Of a stretch of 64,000 nt of DNA, positions 49,428-59,694 are shown one piece after another (position 1 is the first letter of the stretch; every line of letters starts with the position of its first letter). Both the position numbers and the translations under genes were made by a program. The notes beneath the pieces were generated by a model. It worked only from the letters and a program-made list of their open reading frames with translations. It was not told where the DNA came from and did no database searches. The DNA lies in assembly GCF_000025225.2 (NCBI RefSeq), contig NC_013895.2, positions 1,116,001 through 1,180,000 of the forward strand, in the 5' to 3' direction. Source of the DNA: Mageeibacillus indolicus UPII9-5. Lineage in GTDB: Bacteria > Bacillota > Clostridia > Saccharofermentanales > Fastidiosipilaceae.

Positions 49428-49446
49428 ATTATAGCATAATTATGCT
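49428..49446 (-). promoter_or_regulatory. recA -10 box overlapped by a 14-bp perfect palindrome
   Basis: Minus-strand TATAAT lies at 49433-49428. The palindrome AGCATAATTATGCT (49433-49446) lies immediately upstream and overlaps its first base. No canonical Firmicutes SOS box (GAAC-N4-GTTC) was found upstream of recA, so this may be the repressor site. Confidence 0.5.
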
Positions 49447-49464
49447 TATTTCATGGAACAAAAT

Positions 49465-49487
49465 GCGACAATTTTCTACATTGTCGC
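49465..49487 (-). terminator. Probable terminator after murJ
   Basis: Perfect 8-bp inverted repeat GCGACAAT/ATTGTCGC with a 7-nt loop, followed on the minus strand by ATTTTGTT. It lies 33 nt past the murJ stop and upstream of the recA promoter. Confidence 0.7.
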
Positions 49488-49519
49488 TTTAATGAAGCCT
49501 AAATATAAAGCTAAATCGG

Positions 49520-51376
49520 TCATTTTTTAAATTTATTGAAAACCTTTTGCTTGATATATCTAACTTCAGTTATGCCAAATATATTGGCAACATAAAAATA
49601 TATTCCATAGGCAAACACAGCCCGCACCAGCAAATATAGCAGCTGACTTAATTTATGTGTTGGTTGGATATCTCCGCTTATAGTTTGCCACAGCCATAGC
49701 AGACCGCCGGCAGCCACTGTCGCGAATACTGTAATAACCGCATAATGCTGCCAATGCAAAAGCTTGATTTTAGGGAAAAATATGGCCATCAGAACGAGTA
49801 AAAGAATGGTCGAGGCAAATGAGCTTAACGCAAAGGAAAACGCCATGCTTTCAGGGCCGAAACCGGTATGTGCAAATGTATAACGCGTAAAAATAAAAAG
49901 CATTAGGAGGTTGAACGCCGCTCCAGCCATCGGCACCCAAGTTTTGTGATTGGCGTAAAAAACGTTATTGAGAAAATATGTTACCGTATGCGTTACCATC
50001 ACCGGACAATACCATCGCAAAATCTGTGCTGTGTAGTTGACGGAATCCGAGGACATGGCTCTACCCCAACGGAAGATACCGGCAATTACGTCTTGTCGCA
50101 TAATGCCGAAACAAAGAGCGGCCGGAATTATTATCAGCAAGGCCGAGCGGAGGCCGGTACTGATCATTTTGCTCGCCCCAGAAAAATCTTTTCTGGTAAA
50201 CAATTCGGCTAAATGCGGTAAAGTAACGTTCGTAATCGCAATAACAACGATTCCGAAAGGCAGCTGCCACGTGCTTATTGCATTGCTGTACGCGTAAGAT
50301 GTACCATCTGCAAAATATTTGTAGTAAGAGCTGATCAAAAAAGATGAAAAATATGGTATGGATGCACTGACAAGGGTCGGAACAGCTAGGCTAAAGAGTT
50401 CACGTACCTCCGGCTTGTTTAAATTAAGGCCGAGGCGAAAATTTGTTATTTCACGCCGAGCCGAAAAAAGCTGTATGAGGAAATAAATCGCCGCTGCCGC
50501 CGTAATTCCCACACTCGCCGCCTTAACACCTCCGTCGGTTCGTTTCGCCAAAACTAGCAAACTTAGCAACACCAAGCTGTTATAAATGCACGGGGTTAAG
50601 GCCGTAGTTATAAATTTTTTATATGTATTTAAAATTCCGATGAGCAAGGCGGCCAGCATCATGAAAAATGCTTGTGGCAACAATGCCCGCGCCGCAGTAA
50701 CCGCCATTTGGTAGGAGGTGGAGGTGGTAAAATACTGCATGATTAATGGGGCAAATATTTCACAGATAAGTAATATGCTACCCATCAATATTGCCATGAA
50801 GGTGATAAATGAGCTGACTGCCCGCCACCCGTCTTTTTCACGGCCGGACTCGATGGAGGAGGACAAATACGGTATTATCGCCGCTTGGATAGCTCCACCG
50901 ATTAACAGTGTGTATATGAAATCTGGAATTAAAAATCCCTGAGTAAAAGCATCGGCGTAAGGAGTATCATAGCCGAAGCGGATTCCGATCAGTATCTGAC
51001 GCAACTGCCCAGTTACTTTGGTAAGCAATAGGGCAAGCATCACGATCAGGGAAATCTTGCCTAGGCGGCGGGAATGGGATGGCTCGGCGGCGGTCGTGGC
51101 CTGCCTAACGGAGCGTCCGGCGAGATCGGGCACATTCGACATGGCGGCGGTCGCGGCCGGCCTAACGGAGCGTCCGGCGAGATCGGACACATTCGACATG
51201 GCGGCGGTCGCGGCCGGCCTAACGGAGCGTCCGGCGAGATCGGGCACATTCGACATGGCGGCAGTCGCGGCCGGCCTAACGGACGCGTTTGCTCCGCCGA
51301 CTGTGCCAGCCTCGGCCAAAAATGTTTCGGTGCTTATGCGCCGTATCTCCGGCAAACTATTCCGATTATGCTTCAT
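49520..51376 (-). CDS. murJ: Lipid II flippase MurJ with an N-terminal repeat extension
   Basis: Membrane flippase for the peptidoglycan precursor lipid II. The MurJ/MviN core (about residues 105-610, from KISLIVMLALLLTKVTGQLRQILIG) has about 13-14 membrane segments and family motifs such as IRFGYDTPYADAF, LPQAFFMMLAALLIGILN and WQLPFGIVVIAI. The first roughly 100 residues are an Ala/Arg-rich extension dominated by a tandem 19-residue repeat (about 31-97). The start overlaps the cinA stop by 11 nt and has no good ribosome binding site of its own, so it depends on coupling. An internal start after the repeats cannot be excluded. Confidence 0.92.
   Translation of the reverse strand: MKHNRNSLPEIRRISTETFLAEAGTVGGANASVRPAATAAMSNVPDLAGRSVRPAATAAMSNVSDLAGRSVRPAATAAMSNVPDLAGRSVRQATTAAEPSHSRRLGKISLIVMLALLLTKVTGQLRQILIGIRFGYDTPYADAFTQGFLIPDFIYTLLIGGAIQAAIIPYLSSSIESGREKDGWRAVSSFITFMAILMGSILLICEIFAPLIMQYFTTSTSYQMAVTAARALLPQAFFMMLAALLIGILNTYKKFITTALTPCIYNSLVLLSLLVLAKRTDGGVKAASVGITAAAAIYFLIQLFSARREITNFRLGLNLNKPEVRELFSLAVPTLVSASIPYFSSFLISSYYKYFADGTSYAYSNAISTWQLPFGIVVIAITNVTLPHLAELFTRKDFSGASKMISTGLRSALLIIIPAALCFGIMRQDVIAGIFRWGRAMSSDSVNYTAQILRWYCPVMVTHTVTYFLNNVFYANHKTWVPMAGAAFNLLMLFIFTRYTFAHTGFGPESMAFSFALSSFASTILLLVLMAIFFPKIKLLHWQHYAVITVFATVAAGGLLWLWQTISGDIQPTHKLSQLLYLLVRAVFAYGIYFYVANIFGITEVRYIKQKVFNKFKK
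51086..51285. repeat. 57-bp minisatellite inside the murJ 5' end
   Basis: Copies begin at 51086, 51143, 51200 and 51257 (the last partial), exactly 57 bp apart. The unit encodes SVRPAATAAMSNVPDLAGR on the murJ frame. Copies are near-identical and much more GC-rich than the surroundings. The array is open in other frames too, which produces spurious open frames. Confidence 0.95.
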
Positions 51377-52709
51377 CGTTTAAGCAATGCCAGATAAGTC
51401 CGAGCAAAGTCATCTTCGCCCAAGCGATTACTTTAGCGCGGCTGCCTGAAAAAAGATTATGCTTCACAACGGTTCTGCCCCGATAGGTCACAGCAACGAA
51501 TACTGTGCCAATCGGCGGCTCCGCTTTACCCAACGCAGCGGCATTTGTCGAATCTTGTACTGCACTACCCGTAGGACCCGCCAAACCGGTAACAGCTCCT
51601 GCTATCGAAACATTTAGCAATTTCTGAGCATGCTCCGCCATAGAGGCAGCACAAGCAGCACTGACCACACCGTCACGGTCAATAATATCTTTCGGCACAC
51701 CTAACACATTTTTCTTTATTTCGGGGCTGTAGGCTACCAATGAACCTTTAAAAACATGTGATACACCCGGGATATTGCCGAGTTCGGCAGCTACTGCTCC
51801 CGCTGTACACGATTCAGCCAATCCCAAGGATTCACCGCGATGCTTTAAAATATTATAGATAACTTCTGGTAAACTCTCGTCCTTCTCTGAATAGATATAT
51901 TTACCAAGTCTAGAACGTACAACATCAGCAAGCGCTGGTATCAGTTCAGAGTCAGAATCGGAGTGACAATTTTGCGTCAGACGAAGTTTTACTTCACCTA
52001 CCGAACAATATGTCGCCAAAGTAGGATTGGTCTGTGTCGTAATCAAATCTTCCAGCTCTGCAGCAACTTGCGATTCTCCGATGCCTACCATGCGGAAAAA
52101 CAAATTGCGCAAAATCGTCGAACAACGAGCAGCCAAATACGGTTTGACATATTCGGTAAACATGAGCTTGTTCTCAAGCGGGGGCCCCGGCAGTAGAATC
52201 AAATGACATAGTTTATTATCGTGCACAAAACGCCAGATCGCCCCCGGTGCTGTCCCGTTGAGGTTGGGCAAGGCAAAGCCAGCCTCGGCGCCAGGCAAAT
52301 ATGCTTGCTTATAGTTGTTTTGCGGTACATTGCGGCCGGACCGTTTAAAATAAGCTTCGATTGTTGCCGCCGCTTCCGGATCAAAGGTCAGCTTGAACCC
52401 GGAATTTTTGGCAGCGCAAGCCATGCTCAAATCATCCTCCGTAGGTCCAAGACCACCGGTTAAAATAACGCAATCCGCCACTTTCCACAACTTGTTCAAA
52501 GCGTCAAGCAGACGCTCCTCGTTATCCCCTACGACAAGCTGATATTGACAAGTAAGACCGAGTTTATTTAGTTCTCCAGCCAGATAAGCTGCATTCGTAT
52601 TAATAATCTGCCCCATCAACAACTCAGTGCCACTGGTTAAAAGGGCCACCTTTTCAATAGTTTCATCAACACCCTTTTTGGGTAAAAGTTCATTTACTGA
52701 TTTAAGCAT
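51366..52709 (-). CDS. cinA: CinA-family protein (nicotinamide-nucleotide amidase / competence-damage)
   Basis: 447 residues: an N-terminal MoaB/MogA-like domain (about 20-190) with TSGTELLMGQIINTNAAYLA and ILTGGLGPTEDDLSM, and a C-terminal PncC amidase domain (about 285-447) with LGLAESCTAGAVAAELGNIPG and GVPKDIIDRDGVVSAACAASMAE. It recycles NMN and related damaged nucleotides. GAGG precedes the ATG, which lies 15 nt inside the end of folD. Linkage to recA (here via murJ) is common in Firmicutes. Confidence 0.94.
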   Translation of the reverse strand: MLKSVNELLPKKGVDETIEKVALLTSGTELLMGQIINTNAAYLAGELNKLGLTCQYQLVVGDNEERLLDALNKLWKVADCVILTGGLGPTEDDLSMACAAKNSGFKLTFDPEAAATIEAYFKRSGRNVPQNNYKQAYLPGAEAGFALPNLNGTAPGAIWRFVHDNKLCHLILLPGPPLENKLMFTEYVKPYLAARCSTILRNLFFRMVGIGESQVAAELEDLITTQTNPTLATYCSVGEVKLRLTQNCHSDSDSELIPALADVVRSRLGKYIYSEKDESLPEVIYNILKHRGESLGLAESCTAGAVAAELGNIPGVSHVFKGSLVAYSPEIKKNVLGVPKDIIDRDGVVSAACAASMAEHAQKLLNVSIAGAVTGLAGPTGSAVQDSTNAAALGKAEPPIGTVFVAVTYRGRTVVKHNLFSGSRAKVIAWAKMTLLGLIWHCLNDEA

Positions 52710-53563
52710 AAGCGCCTCACATAACTCGTATATGTATTATGCAGCAATGCGGTTACCGTCATGGGTCCGACGCCACCCGGAACCGGTGTGTAATATCCGG
52801 CTACCGAGGCAATATCAGAGGAGACATCGCCGCACAGCTTGCCGTCTTCAAGACGGTTAATACCGACATCAATAACCACGGCGCCGGGTTTAACCCAGTC
52901 AGCTTTTAAAAACGAGGCCTTGCCCACCGCCACAACTATTATATCAGCTAAACGACATAAATCAGGTAAATTTTTTGTTTTGGAATGTGCCTGAATAACA
53001 GTGGCATTTTTTTGCAACAACAATTGGCCCATTGGCTTGCCGACAATATTGCTGCGTCCGATAATAATTGCTAGCTTTCCTTCTGGAGAAATGTTTTCCG
53101 CTGTCAGCAACATCATAATCCCGTAAGGCGTACAAGGGACGTAACCTGGACGGCCAAGAAGATTATTTCCCTGATTCAAAGGATGGAAACCGTCTACATC
53201 TTTACTCGGACTTATATGTTCTATAACAAGTTGCTCATCATAGCCATCCGGCAGTGGGAGTTGACATAAGATTCCATCAATATTCGGAGTGGCATTAAGC
53301 TCCTCAATCAAAGCAAGTAACGCCGGCATTCCTTCCGATGCCGGTAAATCCGGCAAGTTATAAGAAAAAGATTTAATTCCAACTTTTTCACAGGCGCGTT
53401 GTTTATTTCGGACATAGACAGTTGAAGCCGGATTTTCGCCTACCTGCACAACCGCCAAGCCGGGCGCCCGACTGCCGGCTGCCATGTGTTCATCAATTTT
53501 TTGTTTCAGTTCAGACTGTATTTTTGCGGCCAATGCTTTGCCGTCTAAAATTAAATGTTCCAT
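52694..53563 (-). CDS. folD: Bifunctional methylenetetrahydrofolate dehydrogenase / cyclohydrolase
   Basis: One-carbon metabolism enzyme using NADP. Motifs are VGENPASTVYVRNKQRACEKVG (active-site Lys in KQRAC), GILCQLPLPDGYDEQ, KDVDGFHPLNQGNL-type segment and IIGRSNIVGKPMGQLL (dinucleotide site), ending in PVPGGVGPMTVTALLHNT. The length of 289 residues is normal. A GGAGA site precedes the ATG. Confidence 0.96.
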   Translation of the reverse strand: MEHLILDGKALAAKIQSELKQKIDEHMAAGSRAPGLAVVQVGENPASTVYVRNKQRACEKVGIKSFSYNLPDLPASEGMPALLALIEELNATPNIDGILCQLPLPDGYDEQLVIEHISPSKDVDGFHPLNQGNNLLGRPGYVPCTPYGIMMLLTAENISPEGKLAIIIGRSNIVGKPMGQLLLQKNATVIQAHSKTKNLPDLCRLADIIVVAVGKASFLKADWVKPGAVVIDVGINRLEDGKLCGDVSSDIASVAGYYTPVPGGVGPMTVTALLHNTYTSYVRRLCLNQ

Positions 53564-53644
53564 TTCATCTCCGTTAATTAAATAGCGATTTAAATGATAT
53601 TAAAAATGTTTTTTTGCTATGGTATTACGCTGCTGTTCAAACAA

Positions 53645-56600
53645 TTATTCGCCGCGTTCGACCGCCTTCTGTGCCTCCCACTCCGCTCGCGTCAGCCTTA
53701 CTTTGCGCGGTTTACTGCCTTCAAAAGGACCAACATAACCCAATTCTTCCATAGCATCAATCAACCGGGCGGCGCGCGGGTAGCCGATATTCATCTTGCG
53801 TTGTAAAATCGAAACCGAAGCATAACCATTGTCCAAAATTATCTCCACGGCTTGGGGCAATAAATCGTCCCCACTGTCTTCAGCATTAGCTTTACTTGAA
53901 TTACTGTTTATAGTCGCTGTCTCAATTTCGGTGGCAATTTTCTCATCGTATTCCGTCCGATTCTGCGCTTTGAGAAATGCAATCACCGTCTCGACTTCTT
54001 TGTCCGAAACAAAAGCACCTTGAGCACGAATCGGCTTGGGCAAATTAAGCGGATTATAGAGCATATCACCTTTTCCCAGCAATTTCTCAGCACCTGCCGA
54101 ATCTAAAATCGTACGCGAATCGACCTGTGAAGAAACGGCAAAAGCAATGCGCGACGGTATGTTCGACTTGATAACTCCGGTTATTACATCAACCGACGGA
54201 CGTTGGGTGGCGATAATTAAATGAATTCCGGCCGCACGAGCCATGGCTGTCAATCTAGCAATCGCATCTTCGACCTCATTCGGGCAGGTAGTCATTAAAT
54301 CGGCCAATTCATCAATAACCAAAAGAATCAGCGGTATTTTCTCAAGATCTTCACTTTCAGCTATTTGACTGTACGAATCGTAATCTCTAGCCCCGTGTTC
54401 AGCAAACATACGGTAACGGCGATCCATTTCGTTGACTGCCCAATTTAATGTATTGGCAGCTTTTTTAGGATCTGTGACCACCGGAGCCAACAAATGTGGA
54501 ATACCATTATAAACTTTTAACTCAACGACTTTTGGATCAATCATCAGCAATTTTACGTCGCGGGGATGTGCTTTATACAAAATGCTCATCAGGATGCAGT
54601 TTATGCATACAGACTTACCTGATCCGGTAGCTCCGGCAATCATCAGATGAGGCATTTTACGCAGATCACATAATACCGGCTGTCCCGGAATGTCCCGGCC
54701 CAAAACCACAGTCAATTTGGAAGGAGCCCGGCGGAAAGCGGGATCGGCCAGAAGTTCGCGCAGACCGACGACTTGAGTTTCTTTATTCGGGATTTCGATA
54801 CCAATGGCAGGCTTTCCGGGGATCGGAGCTTCGATACGAACACTCACAGCCGCCAGGCTCAGCGCAATATCATCCGATAGCCCGACAATTTTGCTGACTT
54901 TTATTCCGGGGGCCGGTGCCAACTCAAATCTGGTGATGGACGGACCGTGGGTAACATTGATAACTTTTGCCTTTACGCCAAAGCTCATTAGAGTAGTTTC
55001 CAAGCGTTCCGAAAGTTCTTTAATTTTGTTGGCTTGACTAATCCCTTCAGTCGGCTTTTCCGGTTTAAGCAGTTCTAGCGGCGGAAATTTGTACTCTTTT
55101 TCAGCCGGATAAACATGCTTTACCGCGTTGGTTGTTTTCATAGCGGCCGGCATAGCTGTAGATGCTGCTGCCCCGGCGGTCGGCATAACGGCATCACCAG
55201 AGTCGGCATTTTCCTCTCTGAGTTCACCGTGATTCTCTGATGAGGCTAAATCCGTTCCTCCGTTATCTTTTGAAACAACGATATTGGTTACGTTGTTTAC
55301 TTCTGCTGGCTCATCATCGTTGGATGCAAGCGTAGGGCTTGGCGCAGCTATGTGATTTAGTTCAACTGTAGGTTTAGCGGCAGCCGCAAAACGCAGGACA
55401 GTCGGCAGTTTTGTCGGCGACAAACTCATATCGTCTCCTGAACTTATGTCATTTACTTCGGCTTCATCCGTTATGACATCCCCACCCAGTGTATCCTTTT
55501 TCTCAGAAGCAGATGGCATTACTTCAGGGGCAACGCGCAAAGGTGCTGGGAACAGTTCCATACCAGGTTCCCAATCATTTGAAATTTCACGTTCTTCAGC
55601 ATTTTCTGGCGAAGGTTCGGGTGTAGAAACAACCTCGCCCTCATGCTCAACCTCGCTCTCATGCTCAACATCATGCTCAGCTTCATTTTCGTTTCCCGAC
55701 GATTGAGGGTCTTTTTCGGATATGGCTGATCTTTGATTCCAAGCATCAGCAGCATTGATTATTTTATCAATTTTAACCTCATGCAAGACAACAGTATCAG
55801 TTTTTATTGGCTCAAATTTTAAATGATTGGAGTCGGAACCAAATGTTTCGCCTTCAGTAAAATTCATTTTGTTTGGAGCACTGCTGCGTCTATCATCCCG
55901 CTTATCCTTCTTCAGCAGCCAACTCGGTAACTTTCCCCAAAAACCTTCATCATCGTTATTATTTTCAGCTTCAACGGTGGTAGTTTGAGTAGGTGGGGCA
56001 GAAAAATTGGCTGGGTTTACGTCCGACCAATTATTATGTTTAGTCGCCATATTTGGCCTATTCACCGTAGTAGACTGCTCAGGCGGGGGGCAATGATTTG
56101 TCCCGAATGGCGAACCCCAGGTTTTGTCCACGGTTTCATTTGCCAGACGGTAACTGCCAGAATCATTCGTAGTATTTTCCCGGCCTCCACCAACACTATC
56201 GCCGTCCACATGTTCTCCGACTGCCCGGCCTCCACCAACACTGTCGCCGCCCACACGTTCTCCGACAAGGACACCTCCGACTGCTGCTCCAGCCTCTTCT
56301 GCGCTTTCCGATCCATCCCACGGCATTGCAAAGCCGTCTGTGTACGTGCCAAACCTGCCGCCACGTAAATCTTTTCCCGCCGTGCCAGTTGCATAACCTT
56401 CGGTACTGGCATTCGTTCCAGATTTGTTTGCCCGACCAATGTCCGTCTGTTCCTCCACAGCCACACGCCCCTTGTTTGCCCGCCCAGCCTTAAGCAAATA
56501 CGACAATTCGGGCAATTTATGTTCTCCGGCCGCGGCATGAGCTTGACGCACATAGCGACTGATGGAAATATTGAAAAGCAAAATAACTTCGGCAATTATG

Positions 56601-57124
56601 GCAAAGCAATAAAAAATCAGACTACCACTATAGCCGGTCAAAGCAAAAATACCGGCCGCCGGCAAACCGCCCAGAATTCCGGCACCGATAGCAGTTTCCA
56701 AACCTTTCACCGCCGTGTTGTCCGCACTCACCGACCATATGATTTGAATAAATTTCGTAGCCAAGGCTTCGCCTTGCTCATTTACCGCCAGCTTAAATGC
56801 TGCCTTGTGATCCAAGGTTAAAAGCTGGATACTCCCGGCAATCAGCAGCAGCAATAAAGCAAAATGAATTCTGCGCCATTTTGCCGAACTTCCTACTCGA
56901 TCAAGCCACTGTTCAACAGCAGAATAAATCAAAAAGAACGGCAGAACATAAGCCAGCGGTCCGCATATTCCTCGCGCGATATCATAAAAAAATGCCCCCA
57001 AAGCACCGCTACGACTATGCGGCCAAAAGAAAACCAGCCCCATAAATATTCCCAAAGCAAGCAAAATCAGCCCGGTTACTTCTCGCGACAAATTAAGTTT
57101 TTGTGGTTCTTTCCGTCCGGCCAT
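53645..57124 (-). CDS. ftsK: DNA translocase FtsK/SpoIIIE with a very long linker
   Basis: Septal DNA pump. Domains: four N-terminal membrane helices (about 1-185), a disordered acidic linker (about 190-690), alpha/beta motor (Walker [13 protein letters not shown] near 830, Walker [13 protein letters not shown] near 935, [23 protein letters not shown]) and the gamma winged-helix DNA-reading domain (about 1090-1150, [22 protein letters not shown]). 1,159 residues against roughly 750-900 for most Firmicutes; the excess is the linker. The start at 57124 (MAGRKEPQK) follows GGAGG and shares one base with the upstream stop (TAATG). Confidence 0.95.
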   Translation of the reverse strand: MAGRKEPQKLNLSREVTGLILLALGIFMGLVFFWPHSRSGALGAFFYDIARGICGPLAYVLPFFLIYSAVEQWLDRVGSSAKWRRIHFALLLLLIAGSIQLLTLDHKAAFKLAVNEQGEALATKFIQIIWSVSADNTAVKGLETAIGAGILGGLPAAGIFALTGYSGSLIFYCFAIIAEVILLFNISISRYVRQAHAAAGEHKLPELSYLLKAGRANKGRVAVEEQTDIGRANKSGTNASTEGYATGTAGKDLRGGRFGTYTDGFAMPWDGSESAEEAGAAVGGVLVGERVGGDSVGGGRAVGEHVDGDSVGGGRENTTNDSGSYRLANETVDKTWGSPFGTNHCPPPEQSTTVNRPNMATKHNNWSDVNPANFSAPPTQTTTVEAENNNDDEGFWGKLPSWLLKKDKRDDRRSSAPNKMNFTEGETFGSDSNHLKFEPIKTDTVVLHEVKIDKIINAADAWNQRSAISEKDPQSSGNENEAEHDVEHESEVEHEGEVVSTPEPSPENAEEREISNDWEPGMELFPAPLRVAPEVMPSASEKKDTLGGDVITDEAEVNDISSGDDMSLSPTKLPTVLRFAAAAKPTVELNHIAAPSPTLASNDDEPAEVNNVTNIVVSKDNGGTDLASSENHGELREENADSGDAVMPTAGAAASTAMPAAMKTTNAVKHVYPAEKEYKFPPLELLKPEKPTEGISQANKIKELSERLETTLMSFGVKAKVINVTHGPSITRFELAPAPGIKVSKIVGLSDDIALSLAAVSVRIEAPIPGKPAIGIEIPNKETQVVGLRELLADPAFRRAPSKLTVVLGRDIPGQPVLCDLRKMPHLMIAGATGSGKSVCINCILMSILYKAHPRDVKLLMIDPKVVELKVYNGIPHLLAPVVTDPKKAANTLNWAVNEMDRRYRMFAEHGARDYDSYSQIAESEDLEKIPLILLVIDELADLMTTCPNEVEDAIARLTAMARAAGIHLIIATQRPSVDVITGVIKSNIPSRIAFAVSSQVDSRTILDSAGAEKLLGKGDMLYNPLNLPKPIRAQGAFVSDKEVETVIAFLKAQNRTEYDEKIATEIETATINSNSSKANAEDSGDDLLPQAVEIILDNGYASVSILQRKMNIGYPRAARLIDAMEELGYVGPFEGSKPRKVRLTRAEWEAQKAVERGE
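56181..56270. repeat. 45-bp tandem repeat in the ftsK linker
   Basis: Two adjacent near-identical 45-bp units (56181-56225 and 56226-56270) encoding VGE(R/H)V(G/D)GDSVGGGR. A second low-complexity block of Glu/His repeats ([14 protein letters not shown]) lies nearby at about 55620-55680. Confidence 0.85.
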
Positions 57125-57699
57125 TAATTCCTCCGTTGAGGGTTGCGATAAAATTTGTCGTACCAAAGTAATGCCGTTACTGTCTTGGCATCAGTAAATT
57201 CGCCATTTTGAATTCGTTGCAGCGCTTCTTCATACGGCATCCTGATAACGTCGACATACTCACCCTCGTCCGGATGTGCCGCTCCGGCCGACAAATTAGT
57301 TGCAGCAAACAAGTATAGCTTTTCCGTGCAGTAGCCGGGTGTGGCATAAACTTCACCCAATTTTCGCCAATTTTCAGCAAGCAAACCGGTTTCTTCGGAC
57401 AACTCGCGCTTGGCTGCGAATAGAGGATCTTCATTCAATTCAAGTTTTCCGGCCGGCAGTTCCAACATTACCGTTTCTGCCGCCTTACGATATTGGCGTA
57501 CAAAATAAACCTGATCATCGGCATCTACAGCCAAGATGGTGACCCCACCGTTATGCCGTACAATTTCCCGATCAGCCAATCGTCCGTTAGGTTGTTCAAC
57601 CCTTAATTTTTCAACTGTGAACACTTTCCCGACGAATATTTTTTCGGTTTTTCGCGTAGTTTCACGACCTACCGCTTCATTAGAACTGATTACTTCCAT
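57124..57699 (-). CDS. nudF: Nudix hydrolase, ADP-ribose pyrophosphatase-like
   Basis: Hydrolyses nucleoside-diphosphate sugars such as ADP-ribose. A complete Nudix box is present (G-x5-E-x7-REL-x-EE-x-G: [20 protein letters not shown] then TGL), preceded by [12 protein letters not shown], typical of the ADP-ribose pyrophosphatase group. The start at 57699 (MEVISSNEA) follows GGAGG. 191 residues. It is coupled to ftsK. Confidence 0.88.
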   Translation of the reverse strand: MEVISSNEAVGRETTRKTEKIFVGKVFTVEKLRVEQPNGRLADREIVRHNGGVTILAVDADDQVYFVRQYRKAAETVMLELPAGKLELNEDPLFAAKRELSEETGLLAENWRKLGEVYATPGYCTEKLYLFAATNLSAGAAHPDEGEYVDVIRMPYEEALQRIQNGEFTDAKTVTALLWYDKFYRNPQRRN

Positions 57700-57745
57700 T
57701 TTTCCTCCGTTCAAGGTTGAACAACATTAACGGCTGAACCGTCAT

Positions 57746-58204
57746 TCATTTTTCACCCGTTTTGCTTGCTTTGCCAGCCTCTTTATACGCCGCCACCGCC
57801 AGTTCATCACAACGATTGTTATATATGTTATCGCTGTGCCCGCGCACCTTGTGCCAAGTTATGCGATGTAATTTACTCAGGCGCAATAATTCCTGCCATT
57901 GATCTTTATTACTCACATCTTGCTTGGCGGCATTTTTCCAACCGTTTTTCTGCCAGTTGCCCAGCCAGTTCTGCTTGAAAGCATTGACAACATAGGCACT
58001 GTCACTGTACAAATCGACTTCACAACTGAATTTCAGACATTTTAAAGCTTCAATAACTGCCTGCAGTTCCATGCGATTATTGGTCGTAGTTGCTTCATAG
58101 CCGCTGATCTCTTTCTTGCGATCCGCCACCATCAGCACGGCCGCCCAACCGCCGGCCCCCGGGTTACCAGAACAAGCTCCGTCTGTATAAATCGTCACTT
58201 TCAT
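57746..58204 (-). CDS. rnhA: Ribonuclease HI
   Basis: Degrades RNA in RNA-DNA hybrids. Catalytic carboxylates lie in IYTDGACSGNPGAGG (Asp), NRMELQAVIEAL (Glu), LYSDSAYVVNAF (Asp) and the C-terminal NNRCDELAVAA (Asp), with HKVRGHSDN (His). The start is taken as 58204 (MKVTIYTDG). An ATG one codon earlier and others up to seven codons upstream are possible. 152 residues. 44 nt before the nudF start. Confidence 0.94.
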   Translation of the reverse strand: MKVTIYTDGACSGNPGAGGWAAVLMVADRKKEISGYEATTTNNRMELQAVIEALKCLKFSCEVDLYSDSAYVVNAFKQNWLGNWQKNGWKNAAKQDVSNKDQWQELLRLSKLHRITWHKVRGHSDNIYNNRCDELAVAAYKEAGKASKTGEK

Positions 58205-58233
58205 CATATTTTCCATTACAGACACAGACGGAC

Positions 58234-59232
58234 CTAATAATTGATCCCGATCGCCGCTTTAAGTTTGACTAAATTTTCTGCCGCGACTTTGCGAGCACGC
58301 AAACTGTGTTCCTTGAGCATGCGCAACACCTCATCGGGGTGGGCGGAGATTTCCTTGCGGCGTTCGCGCATCGGTGCAAGTTCCGCCTGCAAGATCTCGT
58401 TAAGCCGCAGTTTAAGTTTGACATCTCCCAGTCCACCATGGCGATATTGAGCTTTAAGTTCGGCAAGTTTTTCTTTATCAGGATCGAAAGCATCTAAATA
58501 AGTAAATACGGTATTACCTTCAACTGTTCCCGGATCTTCAACATGAATGTGGTTAGGATCGGTAAACATACTCATAACTTTTTGCTTAATTACATCAGCT
58601 TCATCGGAAAGATACAAACAATTTCCGAGACTCTTGCTCATCTTGGCATTGCCATCAATACCCGGCAAACGACCTACTTCAGAGAGAACGGCTTTGCACT
58701 CAACCAGTACATCCTCACTGAAATGGTTGTGTACGTAACGAACAATTTCATTTGTCTGCTCAATCATCGGCAGCTGATCTTCACCGACCGGCACCAACGT
58801 AGCATTGAAAGCAGTTATATCCGCCGCCTGACTCACCGGATAAACTAAAAATCCCGCTGGCACGTCTTCCTTGAAATTCTTTTGTTTCATCTCCGCTTTT
58901 ACAGTCGGATTGCGCTTAAGTCGCGCCAGAGTGACATAATTCAGATAGAAATTCAAAAATTCCGTCAATTCCGGAATCATGGATTGGACAAAAATCGTAT
59001 TTTTACTCGGATCGATGCCGGCCGCATAGTAGTCATAGGCTACCTCAAGTAAATTGTTTCTGATCAGCTCCGGGTTATCCCCGTTATCAGATAAGGCCTG
59101 TAAATCTGCGATCATAACATACGTTTGGTCGTATTTATCCTGGATGGCCACGCGATTTCGTAAAGATCCTACATAATGTCCGATATGTAAATGACCGGTA
59201 GGCCGATCACCCGTTAAAACTACGTCTTGCAT
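58234..59232 (-). CDS. trpS: Tryptophanyl-tRNA synthetase
   Basis: Class I synthetase. HIGH motif [15 protein letters not shown] near residue 11 and KMSKS loop [12 protein letters not shown] near 195. The 332-residue length is usual. TGAGGTG precedes the ATG. No T-box leader was found in the 384 nt upstream. The tRNA-Trp gene lies divergently just beyond that gap. Confidence 0.96.
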   Translation of the reverse strand: MQDVVLTGDRPTGHLHIGHYVGSLRNRVAIQDKYDQTYVMIADLQALSDNGDNPELIRNNLLEVAYDYYAAGIDPSKNTIFVQSMIPELTEFLNFYLNYVTLARLKRNPTVKAEMKQKNFKEDVPAGFLVYPVSQAADITAFNATLVPVGEDQLPMIEQTNEIVRYVHNHFSEDVLVECKAVLSEVGRLPGIDGNAKMSKSLGNCLYLSDEADVIKQKVMSMFTDPNHIHVEDPGTVEGNTVFTYLDAFDPDKEKLAELKAQYRHGGLGDVKLKLRLNEILQAELAPMRERRKEISAHPDEVLRMLKEHSLRARKVAAENLVKLKAAIGINY

Positions 59233-59570
59233 ATTTCACCTCAAACCAGTTGTTAAAATAAATTTTGTTAAAATGATAGCACATTTGGACGGATAATAAA
59301 ATAGTTATCCCCAATTTTTAAGATAGTTTAATTTAAATTTATATATAATGATTAAAAAGCATCAATTACCATGACTAAGCAAAATTTTGATAAATTATCG
59401 CAAGTTACTGCTCTAATCGCTATGCCTCTTTCATCGTTTTGTCCCAGAAATTTGTTGCAGAAATTTTTATCTAGCAAATTATATCCAGCAGCGCTAAAAA
59501 TCGCTACAACTATAAGTTTTCGACTCACAAAATCTGACATGAATTGACCTATTTTCTAGTAAATTAACTC
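59233..59570. other. Intergenic region upstream of trpS
   Basis: AT-rich stretch between trpS (minus) and tRNA-Trp (plus). It must hold the trpS promoter, for which TATCAT near 59270 is a weak candidate -10. A 62-codon minus-strand frame (59352-59540) has no ribosome binding site and no recognisable sequence. Nothing else was identified. Confidence 0.5.
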
Positions 59571-59599
59571 TTGCCAAGAAAAGATAATGCGGATATAAT
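59571..59599 (+). promoter_or_regulatory. Strong promoter of tRNA-Trp
   Basis: TTGCCA (59571-59576), 17-nt spacer, perfect TATAAT (59594-59599), 17 nt upstream of the mature tRNA 5' end. Confidence 0.85.
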
Positions 59600-59616
59600 A
59601 CAAGGCAGTCGTGCAT

Positions 59617-59691
59617 AGGGGAGTGGCTCAACGGTAGAGCAGCGGTCTCCAAAACCGCCGGTTGCGTGTTCAAATCGCGTCTCCCCTGCCA
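59617..59691 (+). tRNA. tRNA-Trp (anticodon CCA)
   Basis: Cloverleaf by eye: acceptor AGGGGAG/CTCCCCT, D arm GGCTCAACGGTAGAGC, anticodon stem GCGGT/ACCGC with loop CTCCAAA (anticodon CCA), T arm GCGTG-TTCAAAT-CGCGT with one imperfect pair. Discriminator G and genomically encoded CCA end at 59691. Confidence 0.95.
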
Positions 59692-59694
59692 AAA

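Noticed and set aside
51086-51285. CRISPR array
   Set aside because: Repeats are contiguous 57-bp units with no spacers and lie inside a coding region.
51074-51397. Plus-strand open frame of 107 codons with Gly/Arg repeats over the murJ minisatellite
   Set aside because: It arises because the 57-bp GC-rich unit is open in several frames. It has no ribosome binding site, and the murJ frame continues into a conserved protein.
59300-59312. DnaA-box-like TTATCCCCA
   Set aside because: Single site with one mismatch. No cluster, no dnaA or dnaN nearby, so not an origin.
59352-59540. 62-codon minus-strand open frame upstream of trpS
   Set aside because: AT-rich composition, no Shine-Dalgarno, no recognisable motif.
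59233-59570. Possible T-box leader for trpS
   Set aside because: The conserved T-box core was not found on the minus strand in this gap.
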